From Marinobacter sp. ELB17 (GTDB lineage Bacteria; Pseudomonadota; Gammaproteobacteria; Pseudomonadales; Oleiphilaceae): a stretch of 58,087 nucleotides of DNA. The translations under genes and the position numbers were made by a program. How positions within the stretch are numbered: position 1 is the first letter of the stretch; each line of letters begins with the position of its first letter. The DNA is taken from positions 1-58,087 of the forward strand of contig NZ_AAXY01000025.1 of the NCBI RefSeq assembly GCF_000169375.1, in the 5' to 3' direction. Shown here one piece after another: positions 24,495-32,366 of this stretch. The notes under the pieces were generated by a model, which did not search any database, was not told where the DNA came from, and saw only the letters and a program-made list of their open reading frames with translations.

Positions 24495-24992
24495 ATGATT
24501 GACGAACCAAAACCCCATTGGCTGAACCAACAACAGATGGCAAAGAGCCTTAACCTGACTGTTTCCGCGTTCGCACGATGGGAAGTTGAGCCGGTGGCAA
24601 GAATCGGCAAACAGGTTTTTTACGATGCGTATTCAGTATTGGAAAATCGGCTGAGTAAAGCAGGCCCGGCCGGCAGCAATGGCGACATCGAAGCGGAGCG
24701 CCTGCGGCTGACCAGCGCCCAGGCAGAAGGCCAGGAGCTAAAGAACGAACTATCGAAAGGAAAGATCGCGCCCATTGAAATTATCACGCTGTCACTGTCT
24801 ACCGTGGCCGGAGCCGCCGCCGGCATCCTGGACAGCCTACCGCTCAACATCAAACGCCAATACCCAGAACTGAGCGCCCAAATGATTGAAGCTATCAAGC
24901 GGCAATGCGTGAAGGCTCAGAACGAAATCAGCCGGCTGGATTCGGTTGTCGTCGATAAGCTGGAAGACTACCTGAACGAGCTGGAAGCATAG
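24495..24992 (+). CDS. phage small terminase subunit (Nu1/DUF1441-like)
   Basis: A 165-residue DNA-packaging protein. The N-terminus (HWLNQQQMAKSLNLTVSAFARW) is a winged helix like lambda Nu1 that would recognise the satellite genome. The C-terminal half is helical (EIITLSLSTVAGAAAGILDS onwards), as in the DUF1441 group. No large terminase is encoded, so a helper phage motor would have to be redirected. The frame can be extended upstream to 24426, but ATG at 24495 fits the domain start. Confidence 0.8.
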   Translation: MIDEPKPHWLNQQQMAKSLNLTVSAFARWEVEPVARIGKQVFYDAYSVLENRLSKAGPAGSNGDIEAERLRLTSAQAEGQELKNELSKGKIAPIEIITLSLSTVAGAAAGILDSLPLNIKRQYPELSAQMIEAIKRQCVKAQNEISRLDSVVVDKLEDYLNELEA

Positions 24993-24997
24993 CCGGT

Positions 24998-25345
24998 GTG
25001 TCGTTTCTGGAAACGCTGCCCATCGCACACGCGCCCGTGAGCGTTCTGTTTTCACTGTCGCTTGTAGACAGTGAGCTGCCCATCGCACACGCGCCCGTGA
25101 GCACTCCCGAAAGTTTGGGAGCCTTGCCATTACCTGCAAACCCGCCTGTGAGTATTCCACCGATGGGGGAGAACCGGCAACGCCCTAAACTCTGGACACA
25201 GCAAAACGGCCACGTATGGCCAATATGGGCCAAGGGCAAGAAATCAAAGCAGAGTTCAGATCTAAAGAAGTGCCAGTACCCTCCTGGCAGTACCACCACT
25301 AGGCAGGTGGCGCGACCGCTAGGCAAATCCATGCGAGCGGTTTAA
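24998..25345 (+). CDS. uncertain ORF over the repeat region behind terS
   Basis: A GTG-started 115-codon frame that includes the peptide LPIAHAPVS twice because of the underlying 28-bp DNA repeat. Proline-rich, then basic; no family. It may be a real small protein, or the open frame may be a by-product of a packaging site. I favour the second view. Confidence 0.3.
   Translation: MSFLETLPIAHAPVSVLFSLSLVDSELPIAHAPVSTPESLGALPLPANPPVSIPPMGENRQRPKLWTQQNGHVWPIWAKGKKSKQSSDLKKCQYPPGSTTTRQVARPLGKSMRAV
25015..25102 (+). repeat. 28-bp direct repeat behind the small terminase gene
   Basis: An identical 28-bp sequence beginning GCTGCCCATCG and ending CCCGTGAGC occurs at 25015-25042 and 25075-25102, start-to-start 60 bp. 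A third degenerate piece (CCGCCTGTGAG) lies at about 25141-25151. Repeats beside a terS gene are candidates for the pac/cos recognition site. Confidence 0.6.
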
Positions 25346-25349
25346 AAAA

Positions 25350-25435
25350 TGGTGCCCGGAGCCGGAATCGAACCGGCACGACCAATGGTCTCAAGATTTT
25401 AAGTCTTGTGTGTCTACCAATTCCACCATCCGGGC
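25350..25435 (-). tRNA. tRNA-Leu(UAA), element-borne replacement copy
   Basis: A complete 86-nt leucine tRNA on the minus strand with CCA encoded. The acceptor GCCCGGA pairs fully with TCCGGGC, the anticodon stem CAAGA/TCTTG encloses the loop CTTAAAA with anticodon TAA, the variable arm contains ACCA and TGGT, and the T-loop is standard. It differs from the split host gene in the acceptor, anticodon and variable stems, so it is not derived from it by simple duplication. It lies about 90 bases downstream of the host 5' half and is transcribed in the same direction. Confidence 0.95.
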
Positions 25436-25449
25436 ATTTATTTCTACAC

Positions 25450-25468
25450 GATGCACCAGCGATGCACC
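25450..25468 (+). repeat. right arm-type integrase repeats
   Basis: GATGCACCA at 25450-25458 and GATGCACC at 25461-25468 repeat the motif and 11-bp spacing seen at 16404-16423. They lie between the element's tRNA and the attR core. Confidence 0.6.
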
Positions 25469-25526
25469 GCACTCAAAACCTACCAGTAACCACTTGATAA
25501 ACTTAGACTTTTAATCAACCAAAAAT

Positions 25527-25538
25527 AGATTTTAAGTC
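25527..25538. other. attR core of the integrated element
   Basis: AGATTTTAAGTC, identical to the attL core at 16285-16296, marks the right boundary. Sequence to its right is host tRNA, to its left element DNA. Confidence 0.85.
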
Positions 25539-25568
25539 TCTTGTGTCTACCTATTCCACCATCGGAGC
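25527..25568 (-). pseudogene. 5' half of the split host tRNA-Leu(UAA)
   Basis: Read on the minus strand this gives the acceptor strand GCTCCGA, the D-arm and the first anticodon-stem strand of a leucine tRNA, then leaves the tRNA at the 12-bp core. Its complement is the 3' half at 16240-16296. Together they would form an 87-nt tRNA with every stem paired. Confidence 0.9.
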
Positions 25569-25596
25569 ATTTCGAGGGGATGTTTTTGAGCGGGGA

Positions 25597-25625
25597 ATTG
25601 TATAAGGCCGCGTTCGCTAACGCAA
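25597..25625 (-). promoter_or_regulatory. tRNA-Leu promoter
   Basis: On the minus strand, TTGCGT (25625-25620) and TACAAT (25602-25597) are separated by 17 bp and followed by a GC-rich discriminator (TCCCCGC), typical of stable-RNA promoters. It now drives the host 5' half and, beyond it, the element-borne tRNA. Confidence 0.6.
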
Positions 25626-25643
25626 TTCGGATTGGCTTCTAAT

Positions 25644-26285
25644 TTAAAAGATCTGTTCTGAATGCACCGCAACACCCCGGTAAATGTAGCCGGCAATGCG
25701 CGGCGCATTTTCCAGATAGAAGGTGTCTAGCTCAACGATATCAAAGTCTGCGCTGCGGATCAGTTCGGCAATGGGTCGGTTCAGGTGGCAGCCGCCGCCG
25801 ATGCGCTTCCAGGCCGGCGTTATTCGGTGTTGCCAGCGCTGAACCTTGGCATCCGGTGATTCGCCGTGCTCCAGAAACAGCAGTTTGCCATCGGCTCGCA
25901 ATACTCTTTTCATTTGGATCAGTGCTTTTTCCCAGCCGGCGATGCTGCACAGTGTAAAGGTGAGCACCACTGTGTCTATGCTGGCGTCTGCAAGCGGAAT
26001 TTCCTCGCCCGGCAAATCCAGCCACTCTAGGGGCACTGGTGATCGGTTGGCATTTTCGATGGCTTTGTGACGCATGCCGGCCGACGGCTCCAAGCCGTAT
26101 ACCCGCGTAACCTCGCTGGGCTGGTAAAGCGCGAGGTTGATGCCTGAACCCATTCCCACTTCCAGCACAATACCTTTTGCCCTGGGTACCAGGCTCTGGC
26201 GCAACGCCATCAGGTCGTCACTGGCGCACACTTTGGCAATCAGGTGCGGCAGTATTTTTTCTTGGTAGAATCCCATTCGTGACAC
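25644..26285 (-). CDS. class I SAM-dependent methyltransferase
   Basis: A 213-residue cytoplasmic methyltransferase. SAM motif I is GIVLEVGMGSGINLALY (about residue 38-54), an acidic ribose-binding strand is YGLEPSAGM, and later blocks are IDTVVLTFTLCSI and LRADGKLLFLEHGE. The layout is that of METTL7/UbiE-like enzymes acting on small or lipid substrates; the substrate is not known. It lies between the tRNA-Leu locus and the divergent cyd operon. Confidence 0.85.
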   Translation of the reverse strand: MSRMGFYQEKILPHLIAKVCASDDLMALRQSLVPRAKGIVLEVGMGSGINLALYQPSEVTRVYGLEPSAGMRHKAIENANRSPVPLEWLDLPGEEIPLADASIDTVVLTFTLCSIAGWEKALIQMKRVLRADGKLLFLEHGESPDAKVQRWQHRITPAWKRIGGGCHLNRPIAELIRSADFDIVELDTFYLENAPRIAGYIYRGVAVHSEQIF

Positions 26286-26509
26286 GCCCGTAAGTTATTA
26301 ATTTTTTTGGCTAAGCTATAGTCTCAGCACGTCGTTACCTTAGGTTCTTAATATAGGTCATGAGTGCGACAATCTGTCCGACGCGCGCGGCTGTATAAGC
26401 TAGTACGATGCAGTAACCTGCTGGTAACAACAACACTAAAGATACCAAAGGCTGTCGGCGCCAGGGGCATTAGCCCCGTTGTCTTGTGTGAGACGTTACC
26501 GGAGGTTCT

Positions 26510-27937
26510 ATGGAACTCGATCCCATCTTATTGTCGCGAATACAATTCGCGTTCGTGGTGTCTTTCCACGCTATTTTCCCAGTATTCACTGTGGGTCTTG
26601 CCTCTTATATCGCCGTGCTGGAAGGCCTGGCCTTTAAAACAGGTAATCAATCGTGGGTTCGACTGTCGTCGTTCTGGACCAAAGTTTTTGCCGTGGTTTT
26701 CGGCATGGGCGTGGTATCCGGGATCGTTATGTCGTTCCAATTTGGTACAAACTGGAGCAATTTTTCCCAAGCAACTGCAAATTTTCTAGGGCCAATGTTG
26801 AGTTATGAGGTGATAACGGCGTTCTTCCTGGAAGCTGCGTTTTTGGGCGTTTTGTTGTTTGGCCGTAATAAAGTTCCGCCCGGTGTGCATCTGTTCGCGG
26901 CCATTATGGTGGCTACCGGAACCTTCATATCGACTTTTTGGATTTTATCGGCCAACAGCTGGATGCACACACCGGCAGGCACTGAACTTCGTGACGGCGT
27001 TTTCTACGTGACGTCCTGGAGCGAAGCGATTTTCAACCCGTCTTTCCCCTATCGCTTTGCCCACATGGTGCTGGCATCGTTCCTCACAGGTGGCTTTGTC
27101 GTGGCCGGCGTGAGCGCCTGGTATCTGCTCAAGGGCCGCGAAGTAGAGGCCAACCGGAAAGCGCTGTCTATGTGCCTGTGGCTGCTGTTGATCGTGGCGC
27201 CGACTCAGGCGGTGGTTGGTGATTTCCACGGTTTGAATACACTTGAACACCAGCCCATGAAAGTGGCCGCTATGGAAGGCCACTGGGAAACCGGTACCAA
27301 CGTGCCGCTGTTGCTGTTCGCTATTCCAGATCAGGAAAACCAGACCAATCATTTTGAAATTGGTATCCCCAGTCTAGCCTCCCTCGTGCTTACCCATGAT
27401 TGGAATGGCGAGATTTTGGGTTTGAACGAAGTCGCGGTCGAAGAGCAGCCACCGGTTGCGATCGTGTTCTGGTCTTTCCGCGTCATGGTGGCCCTTGGTT
27501 TGCTGATGATTCTGTTCGCGCTGACGGGTTTGTTCCTGCGCCGTGGCGATAAATTCTGGCGCACCAAATGGTTTTTGCAGGGTCTGCGTGTCATGAGCAT
27601 TACGCCGTTTATTGCGGTATTGGCCGGTTGGTTTGTGACCGAAATCGGGCGCTCGCCCTGGCTGGTTTACGGCATGCTCGATTACTCAGCGGCCATTACA
27701 CCGTCACTCACCGGCGGCATGGCTCTATTCACCCTGATTGGTTACGTGGTGGTGTATTCGATGGTGTTCTCCGCGGGTGTTTACTATTTGATGCGGGTTT
27801 TGTTTGAAGGTCTTGAGGCGGATTATGAAGAGCCTGAATCACAGACCGAACGGCCGAAGCGTCCCCTTTCTGCGGCGCACACTAAATTTGAAATTGGTAA
27901 AACCAATGGGCAACCAGCGAACCAGGGAGGGCACTGA
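26510..27937 (+). CDS. cydA: cytochrome bd-type ubiquinol oxidase subunit I
   Basis: A 475-residue inner-membrane protein that carries the haems and the quinol site of a bd oxidase, reducing O2 to water. Visible features are the N-terminal SRIQFAFVVSFHAIFPVFTVG with a haem-ligand His about residue 20, the FSQATANFLGPMLSYEVIT region, and GWFVTEIGRSPWLVYG. The total length and short segment before that point suggest the short-Q-loop (cyanide-insensitive, CioA-like) type. It starts a cydABDC cluster with a GGAGG box upstream. The 224 bases upstream hold the promoter, but I see no clear FNR/ANR box. Confidence 0.93.
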   Translation: MELDPILLSRIQFAFVVSFHAIFPVFTVGLASYIAVLEGLAFKTGNQSWVRLSSFWTKVFAVVFGMGVVSGIVMSFQFGTNWSNFSQATANFLGPMLSYEVITAFFLEAAFLGVLLFGRNKVPPGVHLFAAIMVATGTFISTFWILSANSWMHTPAGTELRDGVFYVTSWSEAIFNPSFPYRFAHMVLASFLTGGFVVAGVSAWYLLKGREVEANRKALSMCLWLLLIVAPTQAVVGDFHGLNTLEHQPMKVAAMEGHWETGTNVPLLLFAIPDQENQTNHFEIGIPSLASLVLTHDWNGEILGLNEVAVEEQPPVAIVFWSFRVMVALGLLMILFALTGLFLRRGDKFWRTKWFLQGLRVMSITPFIAVLAGWFVTEIGRSPWLVYGMLDYSAAITPSLTGGMALFTLIGYVVVYSMVFSAGVYYLMRVLFEGLEADYEEPESQTERPKRPLSAAHTKFEIGKTNGQPANQGGH

Positions 27938-27939
27938 TC

Positions 27940-28941
27940 ATGGAAATGATTGATCTGGCATTAGTATGGGCGTTCATTATTGGTTTCGGCGTGATCATGT
28001 ATGTGATGATGGATGGCTTCGATCTGGGCGTGGGGATTCTGTTCCCCTTCGCGCCCTCAGAGCAGGATCGCGACACCATGATGAATTCGGTGGCGCCTGT
28101 TTGGGACGGTAACGAAACCTGGCTGGTGCTTGGCGGTGCCGGGCTGCTTGCCGCATTCCCTCTGGTTTACTCCATATTGCTGCCCGCTCTGTACATCGGG
28201 GTGTTCCTGATGCTGGCGGGGCTTATTTTTCGCGGCATTGCGTTCGAGTTCCGCTTTAAGGCGCGCACCTCGCGCTATTTGTGGAATTGGGCGTTCGCCG
28301 GTGGCTCTACCGTGGCAGCCTTTGCACAGGGGGTGGTGGTGGGTAGTTACATTCAAGGCTACGAAACCGCCAATCGGGTTTACGTCGGTGGCGCGCTGGA
28401 TTGGTTAACTCCGTTTACCGTAATGACCGGCCTTGGCTTGATTGCCGGCTATGCGCTTTTGGGTTCCACTTGGCTGATCATGAAAACCGAAGGCCGGCTG
28501 CAAGAATGGGCATATAAGATCAGCTTGCCTCTTCTTGCGGCGGTTTTAGTTGTGTTCGGTATCATTGGTGTATGGACGCCGTTCGTGGATGACATGGTGC
28601 GTAACCGCTGGTTCGACAACCTGAGCATAATCTGGGTGCTGCCGGTTCTGACCTTACTGTTTGCGTTTCAGATTTTCCGTTCCGTGCGCAACCGGCTTGA
28701 AGGCATGCCGTTCGTGGCCACCATCGGACTGTTTATCACGACGTATTTGGGGCTGATTGTGAGCCGCTGGCCCTACGTGATACCGCCCAACTACACCCTG
28801 TGGGACGCAGCATCGGCGTACAATTCACAGCTGTTCCTGCTGATAGGTTTACTGGTTGTGATCCCCTTTGTGCTGGTGTACACCGCCTGGACCTACTGGG
28901 TATTCCGCGGCAAAGTGCGCGCCGGCGAGGGATACCACTAA
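27940..28941 (+). CDS. cydB: cytochrome bd-type ubiquinol oxidase subunit II
   Basis: A 333-residue polytopic subunit of the bd oxidase. The opening LALVWAFIIGFGVIMYVMMD followed by GFDLGVGILFPF is diagnostic, and the block VWDGNETWLVLGGAGLLAAF follows. It starts two bases after the cydA stop and its stop abuts the GTG of cydD, so the four genes form one tight operon. No cydX-like small ORF lies between cydB and cydD. Confidence 0.94.
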   Translation: MEMIDLALVWAFIIGFGVIMYVMMDGFDLGVGILFPFAPSEQDRDTMMNSVAPVWDGNETWLVLGGAGLLAAFPLVYSILLPALYIGVFLMLAGLIFRGIAFEFRFKARTSRYLWNWAFAGGSTVAAFAQGVVVGSYIQGYETANRVYVGGALDWLTPFTVMTGLGLIAGYALLGSTWLIMKTEGRLQEWAYKISLPLLAAVLVVFGIIGVWTPFVDDMVRNRWFDNLSIIWVLPVLTLLFAFQIFRSVRNRLEGMPFVATIGLFITTYLGLIVSRWPYVIPPNYTLWDAASAYNSQLFLLIGLLVVIPFVLVYTAWTYWVFRGKVRAGEGYH

Positions 28942-30708
28942 GTGGCTGAGCCCGAAGCGCGAAACGCTAGCGCCTTGAATAACGGTGGTACCAGTGATTC
29001 GTCGCCGGCACCACCGGGTGCAGAGGTGAAACAATGGTTAAAAAGCTTGGCCAAGGCACACAGCAAAAGCGTTAACAGCACGGCGGTAGCTGGTTTGTTT
29101 GCAGGCTTTGCTACCATTGTACAGATGACCTTGTTAGCCACGATTATTCACCAAGGTTTGGTGGAAAAAGTCGCTTTAACCGCACTAACGCCCTATTTTC
29201 TGGGCCTGCTGGCCACGCTGGGCGTTCGGGCACTGGCTCAAGGCTGGCAAACCACGTTGGCGTCACGTTGCAGCAAACAAGTGCGCCAGCAGGTGCGTCA
29301 GCAACTTAACGATTGTTGGGAAGCTACCGGGCCGGTGAACCTGAACCAGTCTTCTGCTGGCACTCACAGCCGCGAATGGCTTGACCACGTTGATGCTCTG
29401 CACGGCTACTTCGCACGTTTTCTTCCGCAAATGCTGATTGCCACCCTGCTACCGCTGATGATTCTGGCGTTTGTATTCTGGCTAGACTGGCTAGCGGGAC
29501 TATTTTTACTGTTGGCGGCACCACTGATTCCGTTGTTCATGGCATTGGTGGGTATGGGCGCTGAATCACTGAATCAACAGCACTTTCAAACCGTCAGCCG
29601 CCTGTCCGGCCAGTTTCTGGATAAGGTGCGCGGGCTGACCACTCTGCAACTGTTTCAGCAAACCGGCCCCGCTTCCGAGGTTCTGCAACAGCGCTCGGAC
29701 CAATACCGGTTTATCACCATGAAAACCCTGCGGGTGGCGTTTTTGTCGTCAGCCGTGCTGGAGTTCTTTTCGTCTGTGGCCATCGCCGTTGTGGCCATGT
29801 ATGTGGGCTTTGGCCTGTTGGGCTACATCGATTTTGGCCCGGCAGCGGATTTAACGCTGTTTTCCGGTTTGCTGGCATTGTTGCTGGCCCCGGAGTTCTT
29901 TCAACCCTTACGCACGCTGTCACAGCACTATCACGATCGTGCATCCGCCCTGGGTGCCGGCGCTGAAATTTTCAGCCGGCTTAACGCGTCAGAGCCGATT
30001 GGCCCGCGGGTTCACCCTGCTCCCTCGCAGGACAGCCCCGGGGTAATGGTTCAGGACGTCAGCGTTGGCTTTGGCTCTGGCTTTGGCAAAAACAAGCTGT
30101 TGTTTGACCGGGTGTCGTTCAGCGTCGGCCGCGGGCAAGCACTTGCGCTAACGGGGCCGTCCGGAGGTGGTAAAAGCACCTTACTGAATATGATAGCGGG
30201 ATTTATCGCCCCACAAAGCGGTGCCATTACCATTTTTGACAAAGCCCCCGGCCAACAAGCGTTTGGCTGGTTAGGGCAAAAAGGCTTTTTGGTTGATGGC
30301 ACCTGGGCCGACAACCTGCGCTTAACCGCACCGCAGGCCAGCGATAATGATATAGCTGCCGCGCTGGAACAGGTTGGCCTGGGCCCTTTGCTTGCTGAGC
30401 GCGCAGATGGCATTCACAGCAAAGTGATGGAAGACGGCCAGGGCCTGTCGGGTGGGCAGTCACGGCGCCTGAGCCTGGCGCGCATTCTGGTGGCAGATTA
30501 CGACCTGATCCTGCTGGATGAGCCCACGGCTGCACTGGATGCCGAAAGCGAACAGCACATCGTGCAAACCCTGTCCAAATTGAAGCAGCAAGGAAAAACC
30601 CTGGTGTTTTCCAGCCATCACACGGCATTGCTCACACTGGCTGATCGGGTACTGCAGGTGGTGAATGGCCGGTTACAGGCCGCGCCTGAAGGAGGTCACT
30701 ATGATTAA
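28942..30708 (+). CDS. cydD: ABC exporter subunit CydD
   Basis: A 588-residue half-transporter with about six transmembrane segments followed by an ATPase domain (Walker A GPSGGGKST, signature LSGGQSRRLSLAR, Walker B DLILLDEPTAALD). With CydC it exports reductant (cysteine/glutathione) to the periplasm and is needed for bd oxidase assembly. It starts with GTG directly after the cydB stop. The first 35 residues are polar and precede the first helix. It overlaps cydC by eight bases. Confidence 0.93.
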   Translation: MAEPEARNASALNNGGTSDSSPAPPGAEVKQWLKSLAKAHSKSVNSTAVAGLFAGFATIVQMTLLATIIHQGLVEKVALTALTPYFLGLLATLGVRALAQGWQTTLASRCSKQVRQQVRQQLNDCWEATGPVNLNQSSAGTHSREWLDHVDALHGYFARFLPQMLIATLLPLMILAFVFWLDWLAGLFLLLAAPLIPLFMALVGMGAESLNQQHFQTVSRLSGQFLDKVRGLTTLQLFQQTGPASEVLQQRSDQYRFITMKTLRVAFLSSAVLEFFSSVAIAVVAMYVGFGLLGYIDFGPAADLTLFSGLLALLLAPEFFQPLRTLSQHYHDRASALGAGAEIFSRLNASEPIGPRVHPAPSQDSPGVMVQDVSVGFGSGFGKNKLLFDRVSFSVGRGQALALTGPSGGGKSTLLNMIAGFIAPQSGAITIFDKAPGQQAFGWLGQKGFLVDGTWADNLRLTAPQASDNDIAAALEQVGLGPLLAERADGIHSKVMEDGQGLSGGQSRRLSLARILVADYDLILLDEPTAALDAESEQHIVQTLSKLKQQGKTLVFSSHHTALLTLADRVLQVVNGRLQAAPEGGHYD

Positions 30709-32338
30709 TGCCCTGCGCCCTTGGTTGCGGCTGATTTTTCACCGTCGTAACCGCTTGCTGATCGGTGCTTTTCTGATTCTACTTACGCTGCTTGCGGGTA
30801 TCGCTCTGTTGGCGCTGTCTGGGTGGTTCATTACCAAAACAGCCCTGGTTGGCCTGTTGATCGCCATGGGTGTTCAGGCCACGATCGAGCTGTATCTGCC
30901 CGGCTCGGCCATTCGCCTGTTTGCGGTTTCGCGTACGGTATTCCGCTACCTGGAACGAATTTACAATCACGAAACCGTGCTAAGACTGTTGGCCGACATT
31001 CGGGTAACCCTGTTTAAACACCTGGCCCTTGTGCCCCGCAGCCAGCGCTCGCCAATGACCGGCGCACAATGGCTGTCACGCTTGCTCACCGATGTGGACG
31101 CGTTGGATACTCTTTACCTGCGCCTACTTGCCCCGACGGCCCTGGCGGCGCTGGTAAGTGTTGGGGTTATTATCTTGGCCGCGGCGGTGTTTAGTGTGCA
31201 AACCGGCGTTTTGGTCGCTGCGTGCCTGGGCCTTTCCTTTGTGGTGGCAACGGGCGCTGTCTACATGGGCACCCATAGCCTGGCTCAGACTCAAAGTGAG
31301 CGCCAGGACACGCTACGAAGCCAGCTGGTTCAGCACATTGAAGGTTACGCAGAGCTTACCGCCGCTGGCCGTGCCCGTAACCACAGCGCTTTGCTGATGC
31401 AGCAGGCCGAGCAGTTAACCAGCGAGCAATGCAGTATTGAGGCTCGGGCTGGCTGGCACCTTGCCGGCTCAAGCCTGTTGATAAACCTGGCAGTCGTGGT
31501 GGCTCTGTGGATGGGGTTTAGCCTGTACCAGCAGCAAATGCTGTCGGGCCCGGTGCTGGTTTTGCTGCCCATCGCTTTATTGGGATTAGGCGAGGTGTAT
31601 GGCGTGTTGCCCGACGCGTTTTCCCGCCTTGGCGGCACTGTGGCAGCTGCCCGGCGCTTGAACCGCGATACCGCAGAAAGCGCCGAGCACGGCGATGTCA
31701 CCTTGGCGAAGACGACTGGCCTGGCAACGCCTGAGAACGGCGATTTTGCGGTCGCGGTTGATGATCTGCAGCTGCGCCACGGCGACAGTCAGCCTTTGCT
31801 GGCCCGCCCTCTCAGCATCAAGCTCAAGCCCGGGGAGTGGCTAGGCTTTACCGGCCGATCAGGCAGCGGAAAATCGTCCCTGGCAGACGCTCTGAGCGGG
31901 CTGATAAACCCATCAGGCGGCAGCGTTAACAGCCTTCCTGTTGCTTACCTGACTCAGCAAACCTATCTGTTTGACGACACCTTGAGCATGAACCTGAAAA
32001 TGGCCAACCCGGAGGCCAGCGATGCCGATCTATGGCAAGTGCTGGACCTGGTCGAGATGGGGGACCGCTTTGGCGGCGAGCCGGCCCAGCTGGATACCTG
32101 GCTGGGCAGTGGCGGCAATTTTCTGTCTGGCGGCGAAGCCCGGCGCATCGCGCTGGCGCGAGTGCTGCTAAGCCCTGCGACCGTGTTCGTGCTAGACGAG
32201 CCATTCACCGGTGTCGACAAAGCCCTGCGCGACCGCATATGCTGCCGCTTGGAGCAACGTTTGGCGGGCCGTACGGTGATCAGCCTGGCTCACAGTGTGG
32301 ATGCACTGGCAGGTGGCACCGCTACGATTGCGCTTTAA
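30701..32338 (+). CDS. cydC: ABC exporter subunit CydC
   Basis: A 545-residue partner of CydD with an N-terminal membrane domain and a C-terminal ATPase (Walker A GRSGSGKSSLADAL, signature LSGGEARRIALAR, Walker B VFVLDEPFTGVD). The start is placed at ATG 30701 (MINALRPWLRL) with AAGGAGGT immediately upstream, inside the end of cydD, which implies translational coupling. It completes the cyd operon. Confidence 0.93.
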   Translation: MINALRPWLRLIFHRRNRLLIGAFLILLTLLAGIALLALSGWFITKTALVGLLIAMGVQATIELYLPGSAIRLFAVSRTVFRYLERIYNHETVLRLLADIRVTLFKHLALVPRSQRSPMTGAQWLSRLLTDVDALDTLYLRLLAPTALAALVSVGVIILAAAVFSVQTGVLVAACLGLSFVVATGAVYMGTHSLAQTQSERQDTLRSQLVQHIEGYAELTAAGRARNHSALLMQQAEQLTSEQCSIEARAGWHLAGSSLLINLAVVVALWMGFSLYQQQMLSGPVLVLLPIALLGLGEVYGVLPDAFSRLGGTVAAARRLNRDTAESAEHGDVTLAKTTGLATPENGDFAVAVDDLQLRHGDSQPLLARPLSIKLKPGEWLGFTGRSGSGKSSLADALSGLINPSGGSVNSLPVAYLTQQTYLFDDTLSMNLKMANPEASDADLWQVLDLVEMGDRFGGEPAQLDTWLGSGGNFLSGGEARRIALARVLLSPATVFVLDEPFTGVDKALRDRICCRLEQRLAGRTVISLAHSVDALAGGTATIAL

Positions 32339-32366
32339 TATAAATATAAAAATTTCGGGGTCTGCT

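Larger units (their letters stand above)
16285..25538 (+). mobile_element. phage-satellite-like integrative element in tRNA-Leu(UAA)
   Basis: A 9.2-kb unit, all genes rightward. In order it encodes an integrase, an unknown, an AlpA-like regulator, an unknown, a Toprim/helicase replication protein, two small unknowns, a prohead protease fused to a major capsid protein, a small unknown, a small terminase, and then a tRNA-Leu(UAA) on the other strand. No large terminase, portal, tail, lysis or repressor gene is present, so it cannot be a complete prophage. The combination of its own replication and capsid genes plus TerS resembles capsid-forming phage-inducible islands, but is even more reduced. 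It is bounded by the 12-bp core and paired GATGCACC repeats at both ends. Confidence 0.85.

Noticed and set aside
24998..25345. Confident protein call over the repeat region
   Set aside because: GTG start, low complexity and no family; the repeat itself explains the repeated peptide, so it is kept only as a low-confidence entry.
25527..25568. A second complete tRNA-Leu
   Set aside because: Only the 5' half is present; sequence past the anticodon loop does not form a variable arm, T-arm or acceptor strand.
26286..26509. FNR/ANR box upstream of cydA
   Set aside because: No TTGAT-N4-ATCAA-like sequence was found despite expectation for a low-oxygen oxidase.
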